Assembly: GCF_900103715.1 (NCBI RefSeq)
Contig: NZ_FNHL01000002.1
Location: 806,001-870,000, forward strand
Length of the DNA: 64,000 nucleotides
Reading direction: 5' to 3'
Source: Halogranum gelatinilyticum
Lineage (GTDB): Archaea > Halobacteriota > Halobacteria > Halobacteriales > Haloferacaceae
Shown here: positions 18,566 through 26,787 of the stretch, in pieces
Position numbering within the stretch: position 1 is the stretch's first letter
How the letters are laid out: every line of letters begins with the position of its first letter
Notes under the pieces: generated by a model
The model's input: only the letters and a program-made list of their open reading frames with translations
What the model was told of the DNA's origin: nothing
Database searches by the model: none
Made by a program: the position numbers and the translations under genes

Positions 18566-20172
18566 GCCAACAGCCGAAACCGCGGGCGACCGACGTGACG
18601 CTCGACCGCTCGCAGGCCGAGGTCGCAGAGCTGCTCGGCGACGCCGACGGTCCCGCCGTCGTCCGCATCGAGGCCAGCCTCGACGTCGACATCGCGCCGC
18701 TCACCGCCTACGCCGCGCTCGGCGACGAGTCGGAGTACAGCTTCCTCTTGGAGAGTGCCGAGAAGGTCGCCTCCAGCGACCCGGCGGGCGCGTTCTCGCC
18801 GAGCGATTCGACCGGGTCGGCGGACCGCCACGCCCGTTTCTCCTTCGTCGGCTACGACCCCGAGGCCGTCGTGACGGTCACGCCCGAAGGGACCGAGGTC
18901 GACGCCTTCGACGACCGCGTCGCCGACCTCCTCGCACCCGGCGAGGGCGACGTGCTCGACCAACTCCGCGGGACGCTTCCGGACGTCGAACGGCTCGGCT
19001 TCCCCGCCTCTGACCGCCAACATCTCGACGGCGGGCTCGTCGGCTTTCTCGCCTACGACGCCGTCTACGACCTGTGGCTGGACGAGGTCGGCGTGGAGCG
19101 GCCCGAAGCAATATTACCGGACGCCCAGTTCGTCCTCACCACCAAGACGCTCGTCTTCGACGAGGCCGAAGAGTCGCTGTCGCTCGTCTGCACGCCCATC
19201 GTCCGCCCGGACGACGACCCCGAGGCAGTCTACGACGACGTGCTGGCCGAGGCGACCCGCGTCGCCGACGCCCTCGCCGACGCCGAACCGCCCGAGACGG
19301 GGGGCTTCCGTCGGACCGACGAGACCGCCGGCCCGCAGGAGGAGTACGAGGAGGCCGTCAGGACGGCCAAACAGCACGTCCTCGACGGCGACATCTACCA
19401 AGGCGTCATCTCCCGCAAGCGCGAGCTCTACGGCGACGTCGACACGCTCGGCTTCTACGAGGCACTGCGGGCGGTCAACCCCTCGCCGTACATGTATCTC
19501 CTGAAGCACGGTGACCGCTCTATCGTCGGTGCCAGTCCCGAGACCCTCGTCTCGGTGCAGGGCCGCCGCATCGTCTCGAACCCCATCGCGGGCACCTGCT
19601 CTCGTGGTACCAGCCCCGTCGAAGACCGTCGGCTGGCGGGCGAGATGCTCGCCGACGACAAGGAACGCTCCGAGCACACGATGCTCGTCGACCTCGCGCG
19701 CAACGACGTTCGCCGGGTCTCCGAGGCCGGGAGCGTCCGCGTCGAGGAGTTCATGAACGTCCTGAAATACTCCCACGTCCAGCACATCGAGTCGACCGTG
19801 ACGGGCACGATGGCCGACGAGTACGACGCCTTCGACGCGACGCGCGTGACGTTCCCCGCGGGGACGCTCTCGGGCGCGCCGAAGGTCCGGGCGATGGAGA
19901 TCATCGACGACCTCGAATTGAGTCCGCGCGGCGTCTACGGCGGCGGCGTCGGCTACTACTCGTGGACCGGCGACGCCGACTTCGCCATCGTCATCCGGAC
20001 GGCGACCATCGACCACGGGGTCGAGACGGAGCGCGGTCGGGAGGACAGAATAACCGTCCAGGCGGGCGCAGGCATCGTCGCCGACAGCGACCCCACGAGC
20101 GAGTACGAGGAGACCGAGAAGAAGATGGGCGGCGTGTTGGCCGCCATCAAGGAGATCGAGGAGGAGCCATGA
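18562..20172 (+). CDS. trpE: Anthranilate synthase component I
   Basis: Converts chorismate plus ammonia to anthranilate, with TrpG supplying ammonia. The N-terminal third carries the feedback-site fold (an LLES-type motif, FLLESAEK, near 57). The chorismate-binding domain shows VLDGDIYQGVISRKRELY (about 274), NPSPYMYLL, the SPETLV motif, PIAGTCSRG (most homologues have GTRPRG), DLARNDVRRV and PAGTLSGAPKVRAMEIID. 536 residues. It is ATGA-coupled to both trpF and trpG, so subunits TrpE and TrpG should be made in step. Confidence 0.95.
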   Translation: MSQQPKPRATDVTLDRSQAEVAELLGDADGPAVVRIEASLDVDIAPLTAYAALGDESEYSFLLESAEKVASSDPAGAFSPSDSTGSADRHARFSFVGYDPEAVVTVTPEGTEVDAFDDRVADLLAPGEGDVLDQLRGTLPDVERLGFPASDRQHLDGGLVGFLAYDAVYDLWLDEVGVERPEAILPDAQFVLTTKTLVFDEAEESLSLVCTPIVRPDDDPEAVYDDVLAEATRVADALADAEPPETGGFRRTDETAGPQEEYEEAVRTAKQHVLDGDIYQGVISRKRELYGDVDTLGFYEALRAVNPSPYMYLLKHGDRSIVGASPETLVSVQGRRIVSNPIAGTCSRGTSPVEDRRLAGEMLADDKERSEHTMLVDLARNDVRRVSEAGSVRVEEFMNVLKYSHVQHIESTVTGTMADEYDAFDATRVTFPAGTLSGAPKVRAMEIIDDLELSPRGVYGGGVGYYSWTGDADFAIVIRTATIDHGVETERGREDRITVQAGAGIVADSDPTSEYEETEKKMGGVLAAIKEIEEEP

Positions 20173-20795
20173 AGCTGACCGTCGTCGACAACTTCGACTC
20201 GTTCACGTACAACCTCGTCGAGTATCTCTCCGAACAGCGCGTGAACGGCGCGCCCCTCGACATCGAGGTGCTGAAGAACACCGCTACGCTCGACGAGGTC
20301 CGTGCGACCGAGCCGGACGCACTCGTCATCAGCCCCGGTCCCGGCCATCCGGCCAACGACCGCGACGTGGGCGTCACGGCCGACGTGCTTCAAGAGCTGA
20401 GCCCCGAGATTCCGACGCTCGGCGTCTGTCTCGGGCTCGAAGCCGCCGTCTACGAGTACGGCGGCTCCGTCGGCCACGCGCCCGAACCCATCCACGGCAA
20501 GGCGTTCCCCGTCGACCACGACGGGAAGGGCGTCTTCACCGGCTTGGAGCAGGGCTTTCAGGCGGGTCGCTACCACTCGCTCGTCGCCACCGAGGTTCCC
20601 GACTGCTTCGAGATTTCGGCGACGACCGACCACAAAGGGACGGAGTTAGTGATGGGCGTCCGCCACCGCGAGTATCCCATCGAGGCGGTCCAGTTCCATC
20701 CCGAGAGCGTGCTGACTGCCGTCGGCCACGACGTCGTCCGGAACTTCCTGACCGAGTGTGTCGGGAGCCGACGGTCCACGACTGCCTCTCGCTGA
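20169..20795 (+). CDS. trpG: Anthranilate synthase component II (glutamine amidotransferase)
   Basis: Class-I glutaminase delivering ammonia to TrpE. It starts KLTVVDNFDSFTYNLVEYL; the oxyanion/nucleophile elbow is GVCLGLEA (catalytic Cys about 86, with Leu-Glu where most have His-Gln), and the His/Glu pair is in VQFHPES. 208 residues, standard length. The frame is open upstream inside trpE, but the ATG overlapping the trpE stop matches the family N-terminus. Last gene of the operon; trpA, trpB and trpC are not here. Confidence 0.95.
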   Translation: MKLTVVDNFDSFTYNLVEYLSEQRVNGAPLDIEVLKNTATLDEVRATEPDALVISPGPGHPANDRDVGVTADVLQELSPEIPTLGVCLGLEAAVYEYGGSVGHAPEPIHGKAFPVDHDGKGVFTGLEQGFQAGRYHSLVATEVPDCFEISATTDHKGTELVMGVRHREYPIEAVQFHPESVLTAVGHDVVRNFLTECVGSRRSTTASR

Positions 20796-20947
20796 CGCTG
20801 TAGCTACGCTTTTTGACACGGGTTCGTCACGCACGGCGAGACGGCCGTCAAACGGTTCGTTGCGACACGCCGAGCACACGACAGCCTCGGCTGTCGGTGT
20901 CGGCTGTCTTCACAGAAAGTCGGCTCGTCGACTGGTTCGCCGGACGC

Positions 20948-21169
20948 TCACAACAGGCCGGGGACGAACATCGACACGAGAAGCAGGATGCCGACGATGA
21001 CGGCCGCGATGGTGACGAGTCGCCACGCCACGCGGAGCACGAGCCGACCGATCAGGACGACCGCGCCGATGCCGACGATGACGACGAGCAGCTGGCCGAG
21101 CGGCGAGTCGAGTAGCCCACCGAGCTGTAGGATGGGGACGAGCATGCTCACGAGTGCGGGGTCGAACAT
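20948..21169 (-). CDS. Small two-to-three-helix membrane protein
   Basis: 73 residues, nearly all hydrophobic: FDPALVSMLVPILQLGGLLD, then GQLLVVIVGIGAVVLIGRLV and a third segment VTIAAVIVGILLLVSMF. It is convergent with trpG and divergent from the nrdJ leader region. No family recognised; composition and codon positions look like a real gene. Confidence 0.65.
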   Translation of the reverse strand: MFDPALVSMLVPILQLGGLLDSPLGQLLVVIVGIGAVVLIGRLVLRVAWRLVTIAAVIVGILLLVSMFVPGLL

Positions 21170-21245
21170 ACCTCACAGAAGTCCCACCGAGGAGATAAGT
21201 CTGTGGGCAGATGGGGTTCACTTTCCCGCAGTTTTGATGGATGTC

Positions 21246-21392
21246 ATACCCACTGCACGGCTAGTAACGAGCGAAGCGACTCCGCCGCGCTCCGGGCGCG
21301 ACAAGTTGCCTATCCACTGCTTTGTTCAAGTGGATTTGTGGTAGCACAAGTAAAAACGCGCAAACCCGCACCGTTTATGAGGGTGGCTCAGC
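21246..21392 (+). repeat. nrdJ-type leader, first copy (direct repeat A)
   Basis: About 145 bases that recur before nrdJ. Shared stretches include CCCACTGCACGGCTAGTAAC, CGAGCGAAGCGACT, a CCACTGCTTTGT..AAGTG stem, GTAGCACAAGTA and a long identical block around 21359-21385 containing TTTATGA, a TATA-like element. Weaker similarity extends back to about 21191. It ends at the ATG of a small ORF, as does copy B. Confidence 0.85.
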
Positions 21393-21500
21393 ATGAGTAT
21401 TTCGACGCAAGCCCAGACAGAACAACCGGGTACACCGGTTTTGGAAGCTGGTCCTCCGGTTGTTCCATCCGGCAGTGGCGACTCTGTCTCTGCCATCTGA
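21393..21500 (+). CDS. Small ORF (35 aa) after leader copy A
   Basis: Begins MSISTQAQTEQPGTPVLEAG and ends in a Ser/Gly stretch. It starts at the same point relative to the repeated leader as the small ORF before nrdJ. A second trace of its middle (GTPVLEA, from GGCACACCGGTTTTGGAAGC) is found near 21694 without a start. Whether it is translated is uncertain, since a TATA-like element lies only about 15 bases before its ATG. Function unknown. Confidence 0.4.
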   Translation: MSISTQAQTEQPGTPVLEAGPPVVPSGSGDSVSAI

Positions 21501-21522
21501 GGTCTTGCTCAGGAGGTGAGAA

Positions 21523-21636
21523 ATGGATCTTAATATCGAAATCAAGCACATCACTATCACCGTGAAAATGCGAATCGCGGTCGCGACGGCGGTTGCTATC
21601 GCGCTCGTGACAGTGGTGGCTCAAGCCGCTCTGTAG
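21523..21636 (+). CDS. Small single-pass membrane protein (37 aa) with strong ribosome binding site
   Basis: Begins MDLNIEIKHITITVKM, then a membrane helix RIAVATAVAIALVTVVAQAA to the C-terminus. A near-perfect Shine-Dalgarno AGGAGGTGA (21511-21519) is three bases before the ATG, unusual in this window where many genes look leaderless. It is 22 bases after the previous small ORF, suggesting a two-gene transcript from leader copy A. No homologue recognised. Confidence 0.6.
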   Translation: MDLNIEIKHITITVKMRIAVATAVAIALVTVVAQAAL

Positions 21637-21898
21637 CGGTATAACCACCGCTAGAAGTATCAAAGTCGAGTGTGTCCAACCTATCAGACGGCCGGGCACA
21701 CCGGTTTTGGAAGCAGTCATTGGTCAACAGCGTGCGGTCTTAAAGGTAGCGTTGGTGAACCATTTGGAGCAATGCATTGAGAACACCAGTTTAGGAGACG
21801 GTACCGAGTACACCTGAGAGTGTAGGTGTGAGTATGGACCCACCAGAGAGAAATCTGTAGGCAGACGCGTCCACTTTCGCTGGCACGGACGACACTTT

Positions 21899-21937
21899 GG
21901 GTCGAGAGACGAGGTGCGGTAACACGGTCTCTCGTCC
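21899..21937. terminator. Hairpin between the two leader copies
   Basis: GGG-t-CGAGAGAC (21899-21910) pairs with GTCTCTCG-t-CCC (21927-21937) around a 16-base loop, with one T-T mismatch. No T tract follows. It may end the small-ORF transcript or be part of the leader of nrdJ. Confidence 0.4.
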
Positions 21938-21977
21938 CGAAGTCGAAAATCACTTTCACCCCGGTCTAAATACTATT

Positions 21978-22128
21978 ATACCCACTGCACGGCTAGTAAC
22001 GAGCGAAGCGACTGCGCCCCCACGCTCCGGCCGCGAGAAAACTGCCGAGCCACTGCTTTGTCCAAGTGAGTTTGTAGTAGCACAAGTAGACACGCGCAAA
22101 CCCGCACCGTTTATGAGGGTGGCTTCGT
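21978..22128 (+). repeat. nrdJ leader, second copy (direct repeat B)
   Basis: Same sequence blocks as copy A in the same order, with substitutions and short indels; the last 27 or so bases including CCCGCACCGTTTATGAGGGT are identical. It includes the probable nrdJ promoter. With TTTATGA (22110-22116) as TATA box, transcription would start near 22140, just before the ATG at 22147. Confidence 0.85.
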
Positions 22129-22221
22129 ATGAGTATCCCGTTACAAATGAGCGCAGAGCAGACCACAGCAGACTACGGAATCCGACGGTATACGGGGCGT
22201 ACCGGCGAGGAGGAGCAGTAG
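22129..22221 (+). CDS. Small ORF (30 aa, or 24 from an inner ATG) directly before nrdJ
   Basis: Begins MSIPLQMSAEQTTADYGIRR and ends in GEEEQ, its TAG touching the nrdJ ATG. The inner ATG at 22147 suits a leaderless transcript from the TATA element in the repeat. The end of the ORF (GGCGAGGAGGAG) is at the same time the Shine-Dalgarno of nrdJ, so translation of the small ORF could control nrdJ, as an upstream ORF would. Not conserved in sequence with the ORF after copy A beyond the first residues. Confidence 0.45.
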   Translation: MSIPLQMSAEQTTADYGIRRYTGRTGEEEQ

Positions 22222-25200
22222 ATGAGTAACGCGGACCTCTCTGCGGAAGAACTGGTACTTCCGATCAAACGGACCGACGGGGAGACGCTCGAAGAGCGCA
22301 TGACCGGCAACGCGTACAACAACATCCTGCCGGCGCGCTACCTGCGGAAGAACGCCGACGGCGAACTCGTCGAGACGCAGGAGGACCTGTTCAAGCGCGT
22401 CGCGAAGAACATCGCGCTCGCCGAGGCCGTCTTCGCCGCCGAAGGGCGCGACATCGAGATCACGGTCACCCCCGACCAGCTGAAGCCGGGCCACCCGCGC
22501 CGCGACGAACTCGCCGCGGAGGTCTTCGGCACGGGGACGACCGCCGAGGACGACGCCGAGACGACGCTCTCGGTCTACAACGTCAACAAGTTCGCCTACG
22601 ACACCATCGTCCCGGAACTCCCGGCCGACATCCGCGCGGTCGTCGAGGAGAAGCGCGAGACGTTCCAGGACCTGATGGAGAACCTCTCGTTCATCCCGAA
22701 CTCGCCGACGCTGATGAACGCGGGCGACGAACTCCAGCAGCTCTCGGCCTGTTTCGTCGACTCCCCGGACGACGACATCACGGACATCCACCAGACGGCC
22801 AAGGAAGCCGCAGAGGTCTTCCAGTCCGGCGGTGGGATGGGCTACGCCTTCTGGCGGCTCCGCCCGTACGGTGACGCGGTCGGCTCGACCGGCGGAATCG
22901 CTTCGGGTCCCATCACGTTCATGCGGACGTTCGACCAGATGTGTGAGACCATCGCACAGGGCGGCGCGCGACGCGGTGCCCAGATGGGCGTCATGCGCGT
23001 CAGCCACCCCGACGTCATCCAGTTCATCCACGCGAAGAACAAGGACGTCTCGCTGGCCAACACGCTGCGACTGAACGACCCCGACGACTTCACGCACACG
23101 AAGTTCGCCGACGCGCTCGACGAGGCGCGCGAACTCATCGACGACGAGGGGAAGGTCCCGAAGCATCTCCGTAACGCCGTCGAGGGCCACCTCTCGAACT
23201 TCAACATCTCCGTCGGCGTCACCGACGACTTCATGGAGGCACTCTACAACGACGAGGAGTTCACCTTCACCAACCCGCGGACCGAAGAGCCGCACGTCGC
23301 CACGCCGCAGACGAAGGAGCTCTACGACATGTTCGGTCTCGGCGAGCACGTCGAGGTCGGCGAGGTCCTCTCCATCCCGGCGAAGAAGCTCTGGGACCAG
23401 ATCGTCGACGGTGCCCACGAGAACGGCGAACCGGGCATCATCTACCTCGAGCGTGTCAACAAGCAGCACTCCTTCGACGTCGAGGAGCATCCCGACCACC
23501 GCATCCTCGCGACGAACCCCTGTGGCGAGCAGCCCCTGGAGGAGTACGAGGCGTGTAACCTCGGCCACATCAACCTCTCGACGGTCGCCGCCGAGGACGC
23601 CCCCGACTGGCGTGTCTGGTCCGAGGAGCATCTCGACGAGTACGACTCCCACGAGGCGGCCGTCGAGGCCTTCCTCGACGACGCGCTCGACTGGGACGAG
23701 TTCGACCACCGCATCGAGAACGGGACGCGCTTCCTCGAGAACGTCGTCACGATGTCGGACTTCCCGGTCCCCGAAATCGAAGAGAAGGTGCGGGACATGC
23801 GGAAGATCGGTCTCGGCATCATGGGACTGGCCCAGCTCTACATCCAGCTCGGCATCCGCTACGGTTCGGACGCGGGTAACGAGGTCGCAGAGCAGGTCAT
23901 GACCCACATCAACTACGGCTCGAAGTGGGCCTCCCACGAACTGGCCGAGGAGCGCGGCCCGTTCAACGACTGGGACGACTCGAAGTACGCGAACCCGACC
24001 GAGTACCGCGAGTGGTTCGAGCACTACACCGGTCTCGACGCCGACGAGTGGGAAGACGGCTTCACCGTCCGCAACCACAACACGACCACCATCGCCCCGA
24101 CGGGCACGACCTCGATGGTCGGCAACACGACGGGTGGCTGTGAGCCCATCTACAACGTCGCCTACTACAAGAACGTCTCCGACGACGTGCAGGGCGACGA
24201 GATGCTCGTCGAGTTCGACGACTACTTCCTCCGTGTCTTGGAGGCCAACGACATCGACGTCGAGGCCGTCAAGCTCGAGGCCCAAGAGCAGATGTCCAAC
24301 AACGAGTTCGACGGCGTCTCCTCGCTGCCGTCGGTTCCGGACGCCATCGGCGAGCTGTTCGTCGTCACCTCGGACCTGAGCGGCATCGACCACGCGGCGG
24401 TCCAGTGTGCCTGCCAGCAGGGCGTCGACTCCGCCATCTCGAAGACCTGTAACTTCCCGAACTCCGCGACGAAGGAGGACATGGACGAGGTCTACCGCTA
24501 CATCTACGACAACGGCGGCAAGGGCGTCACCGTCTACCGCGACGGGACCCGCTCGAAGCAGGTCCTGACGACGCGTGCGAAGAACGCCGAGTTCTCCGAC
24601 GACGCCGAAGCAGCCGAGACGCTCGTCGGCCAGATTCAGGAGGTCTTCGGCGGTCTCGAAGGCTTCCTCGACAACGAGGAGGTCCGCGCCGCGCTCGGCG
24701 AGGAGTTCAGCCTCGAGGACCGCACCGGTGCGGCATACGCCCAGGAGCGGCCGCGGCCGGACGTGCTCCACGGCGTCACCCAGCGCATCGACACCGGCTA
24801 CGGGAAGATGTACGTCAACATCAACGAGGACGACGAGGGCGAACCGTTCGAGCTGTTCGCCACCATCGGCAACTCCGGTGGCTTCACTAACTCCTTCACC
24901 GAAGCACTCGCGAAGGTCATCAGCTACGCTCTGCGCTCGGGCGTCGACCCCAACGAGATCGCAGGCGACCTGCAGGGCATCCGGAGCCCGAAGGTCGCGT
25001 GGGACAAGGGCGAGCAGATCAACTCCATCCCGGACGCCATCGGCGTCGCCATGCGCCGCTATCTCGACGGCGAGATCGACAAGCCGTATCCGAAACAGCA
25101 GAACCTGACCGAGATCGAGAGCGAGTCCGTGGGCATCGACGCGCCCGAACCGGACGGCGGTGCGACGACGGCACCCGCTCCCGAGGACGACACCTCGGCG

Positions 25201-25341
25201 GCTCCCGGTGTCTCGGACGACGCGACACAGGACCTGCTCGACGCGGGCGAAAGCCCCGAGTGTCCCGAGTGTGGCAACATGACGCTGTACTTCTCGGAAG
25301 GCTGCAAGACGTGTGAGTCCTGTGGCTGGTCCGAGTGCTAA
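22222..25341 (+). CDS. nrdJ: Adenosylcobalamin-dependent ribonucleotide reductase (class II)
   Basis: Makes deoxyribonucleotides with a cobalamin-derived radical, needing no oxygen or small subunit. After an ATP-cone-like N-terminus the barrel shows VFQSGGGMGYAFWRLRP, the thiyl-radical region NPCGEQPLEEYEACNLG (about 431), NTTTIAPTGTTSMV and NFPNSATKEDMDEVY. A TSCPD-type domain follows (ELFATIGNSGGFTNSF near 875), then a linker and a C-terminal zinc ribbon CPECGN..CKTCESCGWSEC (from 1013) with the redox cysteines. 1039 residues; no intein, although this family is a frequent intein host. Confidence 0.95.
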   Translation: MSNADLSAEELVLPIKRTDGETLEERMTGNAYNNILPARYLRKNADGELVETQEDLFKRVAKNIALAEAVFAAEGRDIEITVTPDQLKPGHPRRDELAAEVFGTGTTAEDDAETTLSVYNVNKFAYDTIVPELPADIRAVVEEKRETFQDLMENLSFIPNSPTLMNAGDELQQLSACFVDSPDDDITDIHQTAKEAAEVFQSGGGMGYAFWRLRPYGDAVGSTGGIASGPITFMRTFDQMCETIAQGGARRGAQMGVMRVSHPDVIQFIHAKNKDVSLANTLRLNDPDDFTHTKFADALDEARELIDDEGKVPKHLRNAVEGHLSNFNISVGVTDDFMEALYNDEEFTFTNPRTEEPHVATPQTKELYDMFGLGEHVEVGEVLSIPAKKLWDQIVDGAHENGEPGIIYLERVNKQHSFDVEEHPDHRILATNPCGEQPLEEYEACNLGHINLSTVAAEDAPDWRVWSEEHLDEYDSHEAAVEAFLDDALDWDEFDHRIENGTRFLENVVTMSDFPVPEIEEKVRDMRKIGLGIMGLAQLYIQLGIRYGSDAGNEVAEQVMTHINYGSKWASHELAEERGPFNDWDDSKYANPTEYREWFEHYTGLDADEWEDGFTVRNHNTTTIAPTGTTSMVGNTTGGCEPIYNVAYYKNVSDDVQGDEMLVEFDDYFLRVLEANDIDVEAVKLEAQEQMSNNEFDGVSSLPSVPDAIGELFVVTSDLSGIDHAAVQCACQQGVDSAISKTCNFPNSATKEDMDEVYRYIYDNGGKGVTVYRDGTRSKQVLTTRAKNAEFSDDAEAAETLVGQIQEVFGGLEGFLDNEEVRAALGEEFSLEDRTGAAYAQERPRPDVLHGVTQRIDTGYGKMYVNINEDDEGEPFELFATIGNSGGFTNSFTEALAKVISYALRSGVDPNEIAGDLQGIRSPKVAWDKGEQINSIPDAIGVAMRRYLDGEIDKPYPKQQNLTEIESESVGIDAPEPDGGATTAPAPEDDTSAAPGVSDDATQDLLDAGESPECPECGNMTLYFSEGCKTCESCGWSEC

Positions 25342-25382
25342 GTCGGCGACGTAACTGACGACTCGACGCTCACGACGGCGTC

Positions 25383-25450
25383 ACTCTCTGTGCTCTCTCA
25401 CGTTCTTTCTCTCTCAGTGCTTTTTGGCTCTCTCTGTGCTCTCTATCTCG
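25383..25450 (+). terminator. Pyrimidine-rich 3' region of nrdJ
   Basis: CTCTCTGTGCTCTCT occurs twice (about 25384 and 25432) around CAGTGCTTTTTGGC. T-rich, hairpin-poor tracts like this end many archaeal transcripts; termination here is inferred. Confidence 0.4.
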
Positions 25451-25538
25451 CTTTCGACCGATGAGCGACGGCCGTCCACGGACTGCTGAGACGACCTGAG
25501 AGAGCAACACTCAACAGCGTTGCCCCGAAGAAGTAGCC

Positions 25539-25667
25539 ATGGCCGACGAGAGCGAACCGAAGGGGCGGCCGTGTCCGTTCTGCGGGGCGTCGATGATGCA
25601 CCGCCACTGCAAGTACGTCTGTCCGCAACACGGCGTCGTCTACGACTGTGCGGACACCTTTTACTGA
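25539..25667 (+). CDS. Very small zinc-finger protein
   Basis: 42 residues with two zinc-binding knuckles: CPFCG near residue 12 and HRHCKYVCPQHG near 22-33, plus a last Cys in YDCADTFY. This matches a family of tiny haloarchaeal zinc-finger proteins found next to phytoene synthase (I recall the name HVO_2523 family). Role unknown, perhaps protein-protein or nucleic-acid contact. It precedes crtB by 166 bases. Confidence 0.8.
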   Translation: MADESEPKGRPCPFCGASMMHRHCKYVCPQHGVVYDCADTFY

Positions 25668-25833
25668 CTGTCGGGAATCTAGAAGAACCGCCCGACTGCC
25701 CCCGTCCGGTTGCCGATTTCCGGTTCGCCGTGGCGCGAAACGTTATGTCGGAGCCACCCTTAGGATGGTCATACGATATGTGCGGACTTGACATGACTCG
25801 GCGAACGAGAGTGCCGCTCATCTCCACCCCCCC

Positions 25834-26787
25834 ATGGTAGACGACGACCAAATCGAACAGAGCAAGTCGATTCAACAGCGGACCGGGAAGACCTTCCATC
25901 TCGCGACCCGTGTACTCCCGAAGCGGGTCCGAGAGGCGACGTACGTCCTCTACGCCTTCTTCCGGGTCGCCGACGAGGTCGTCGACGACGCTGACCGCGA
26001 TACCCCCGAACAGCAGCGCGCAACCCTCGAACGGCTCCGTGCGGAGGCACTCGGCGAGCAGCCGACTGACGACCCCGTCCTCGCCGCCTTCTCCGAGATG
26101 CGCGAGCAGTACGGCATCGCCGATGAGGACGTGAACGTCTTCATCGACGCCATGCTGACGGACATCACGAAGAGCCGCTACGAGACCTACGACGAACTCG
26201 AAGCCTACATGGACGGCTCGGCGGCCGCCGTCGGCCGGATGATGACCGCCGTCATGGACCCCGGCGAGGCCGACAAGGCACTGCCGCACGCGACCGCCCT
26301 CGGCGAGGCGTTCCAGCTCTCGAACTTCCTCCGTGACGTCCGCGAGGACGTCGTCGAGCGCGACCGCATCTACCTGCCGCAGACGACGCTCGACGAGTAC
26401 GGTGTCACCGACGAGCAGATCCGAAACTTCGAGATGGACGAGCAGTTCGCGGCCGTCATGCGCGCGGAACTCCACCGCGCCGAACATCTCTACAAGAAGG
26501 GCGTCGCGGGCATCAAGTTCCTCCCCGACGACTGCCAGTTCGCCGTCCTCCTCGCGGCCGTGCTCTACGCCGAGCACCACCGGCTGATCCGACGGCGGAA
26601 CTACGACGTGCTCTCGAAGACGCCGCAGCTGAGCGGTCCCCGAAAGGCACTGCTCGGTGCGAAGACGTGGCTCCGCTGGCAGTTCACGAAGGACCCCGAA
26701 GTCGTGTTCAAGAAGGTGAGCACCGTCTCGTACCACGACTCGCGGTCGAGCACGCCCGAACCGGCAGAACGGCTGCCGACGCGCTGA
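25834..26787 (+). CDS. crtB: Phytoene synthase
   Basis: Condenses two geranylgeranyl diphosphates to phytoene, the first committed step of carotenoid and bacterioruberin synthesis. The trans-prenyltransferase motifs are clear: YAFFRVADEVVDD (about 40-52) and LRDVREDVVERDRIYLP (about 165-181). 317 residues, normal. The start is MVDDDQIEQSK, giving the expected short N-terminus. Its stop abuts the stop of cruF on the other strand, so the carotenoid genes face each other. Confidence 0.94.
   Translation: MVDDDQIEQSKSIQQRTGKTFHLATRVLPKRVREATYVLYAFFRVADEVVDDADRDTPEQQRATLERLRAEALGEQPTDDPVLAAFSEMREQYGIADEDVNVFIDAMLTDITKSRYETYDELEAYMDGSAAAVGRMMTAVMDPGEADKALPHATALGEAFQLSNFLRDVREDVVERDRIYLPQTTLDEYGVTDEQIRNFEMDEQFAAVMRAELHRAEHLYKKGVAGIKFLPDDCQFAVLLAAVLYAEHHRLIRRRNYDVLSKTPQLSGPRKALLGAKTWLRWQFTKDPEVVFKKVSTVSYHDSRSSTPEPAERLPTR

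Noticed and set aside
21246-22140. Cobalamin riboswitch before nrdJ
   Set aside because: The repeated leader does not show the conserved B12-box or kissing-loop pattern that I can recognise; the duplicated sequence is better described as a leader repeat.
22141-24771. 876-codon open frame antisense to nrdJ
   Set aside because: The plus-strand frame has all RNR motifs; the antisense frame has shadow composition and no recognisable domain.
22222-25341. Intein in nrdJ
   Set aside because: No splicing motifs or inserted endonuclease domain; the protein reads through with normal family length.
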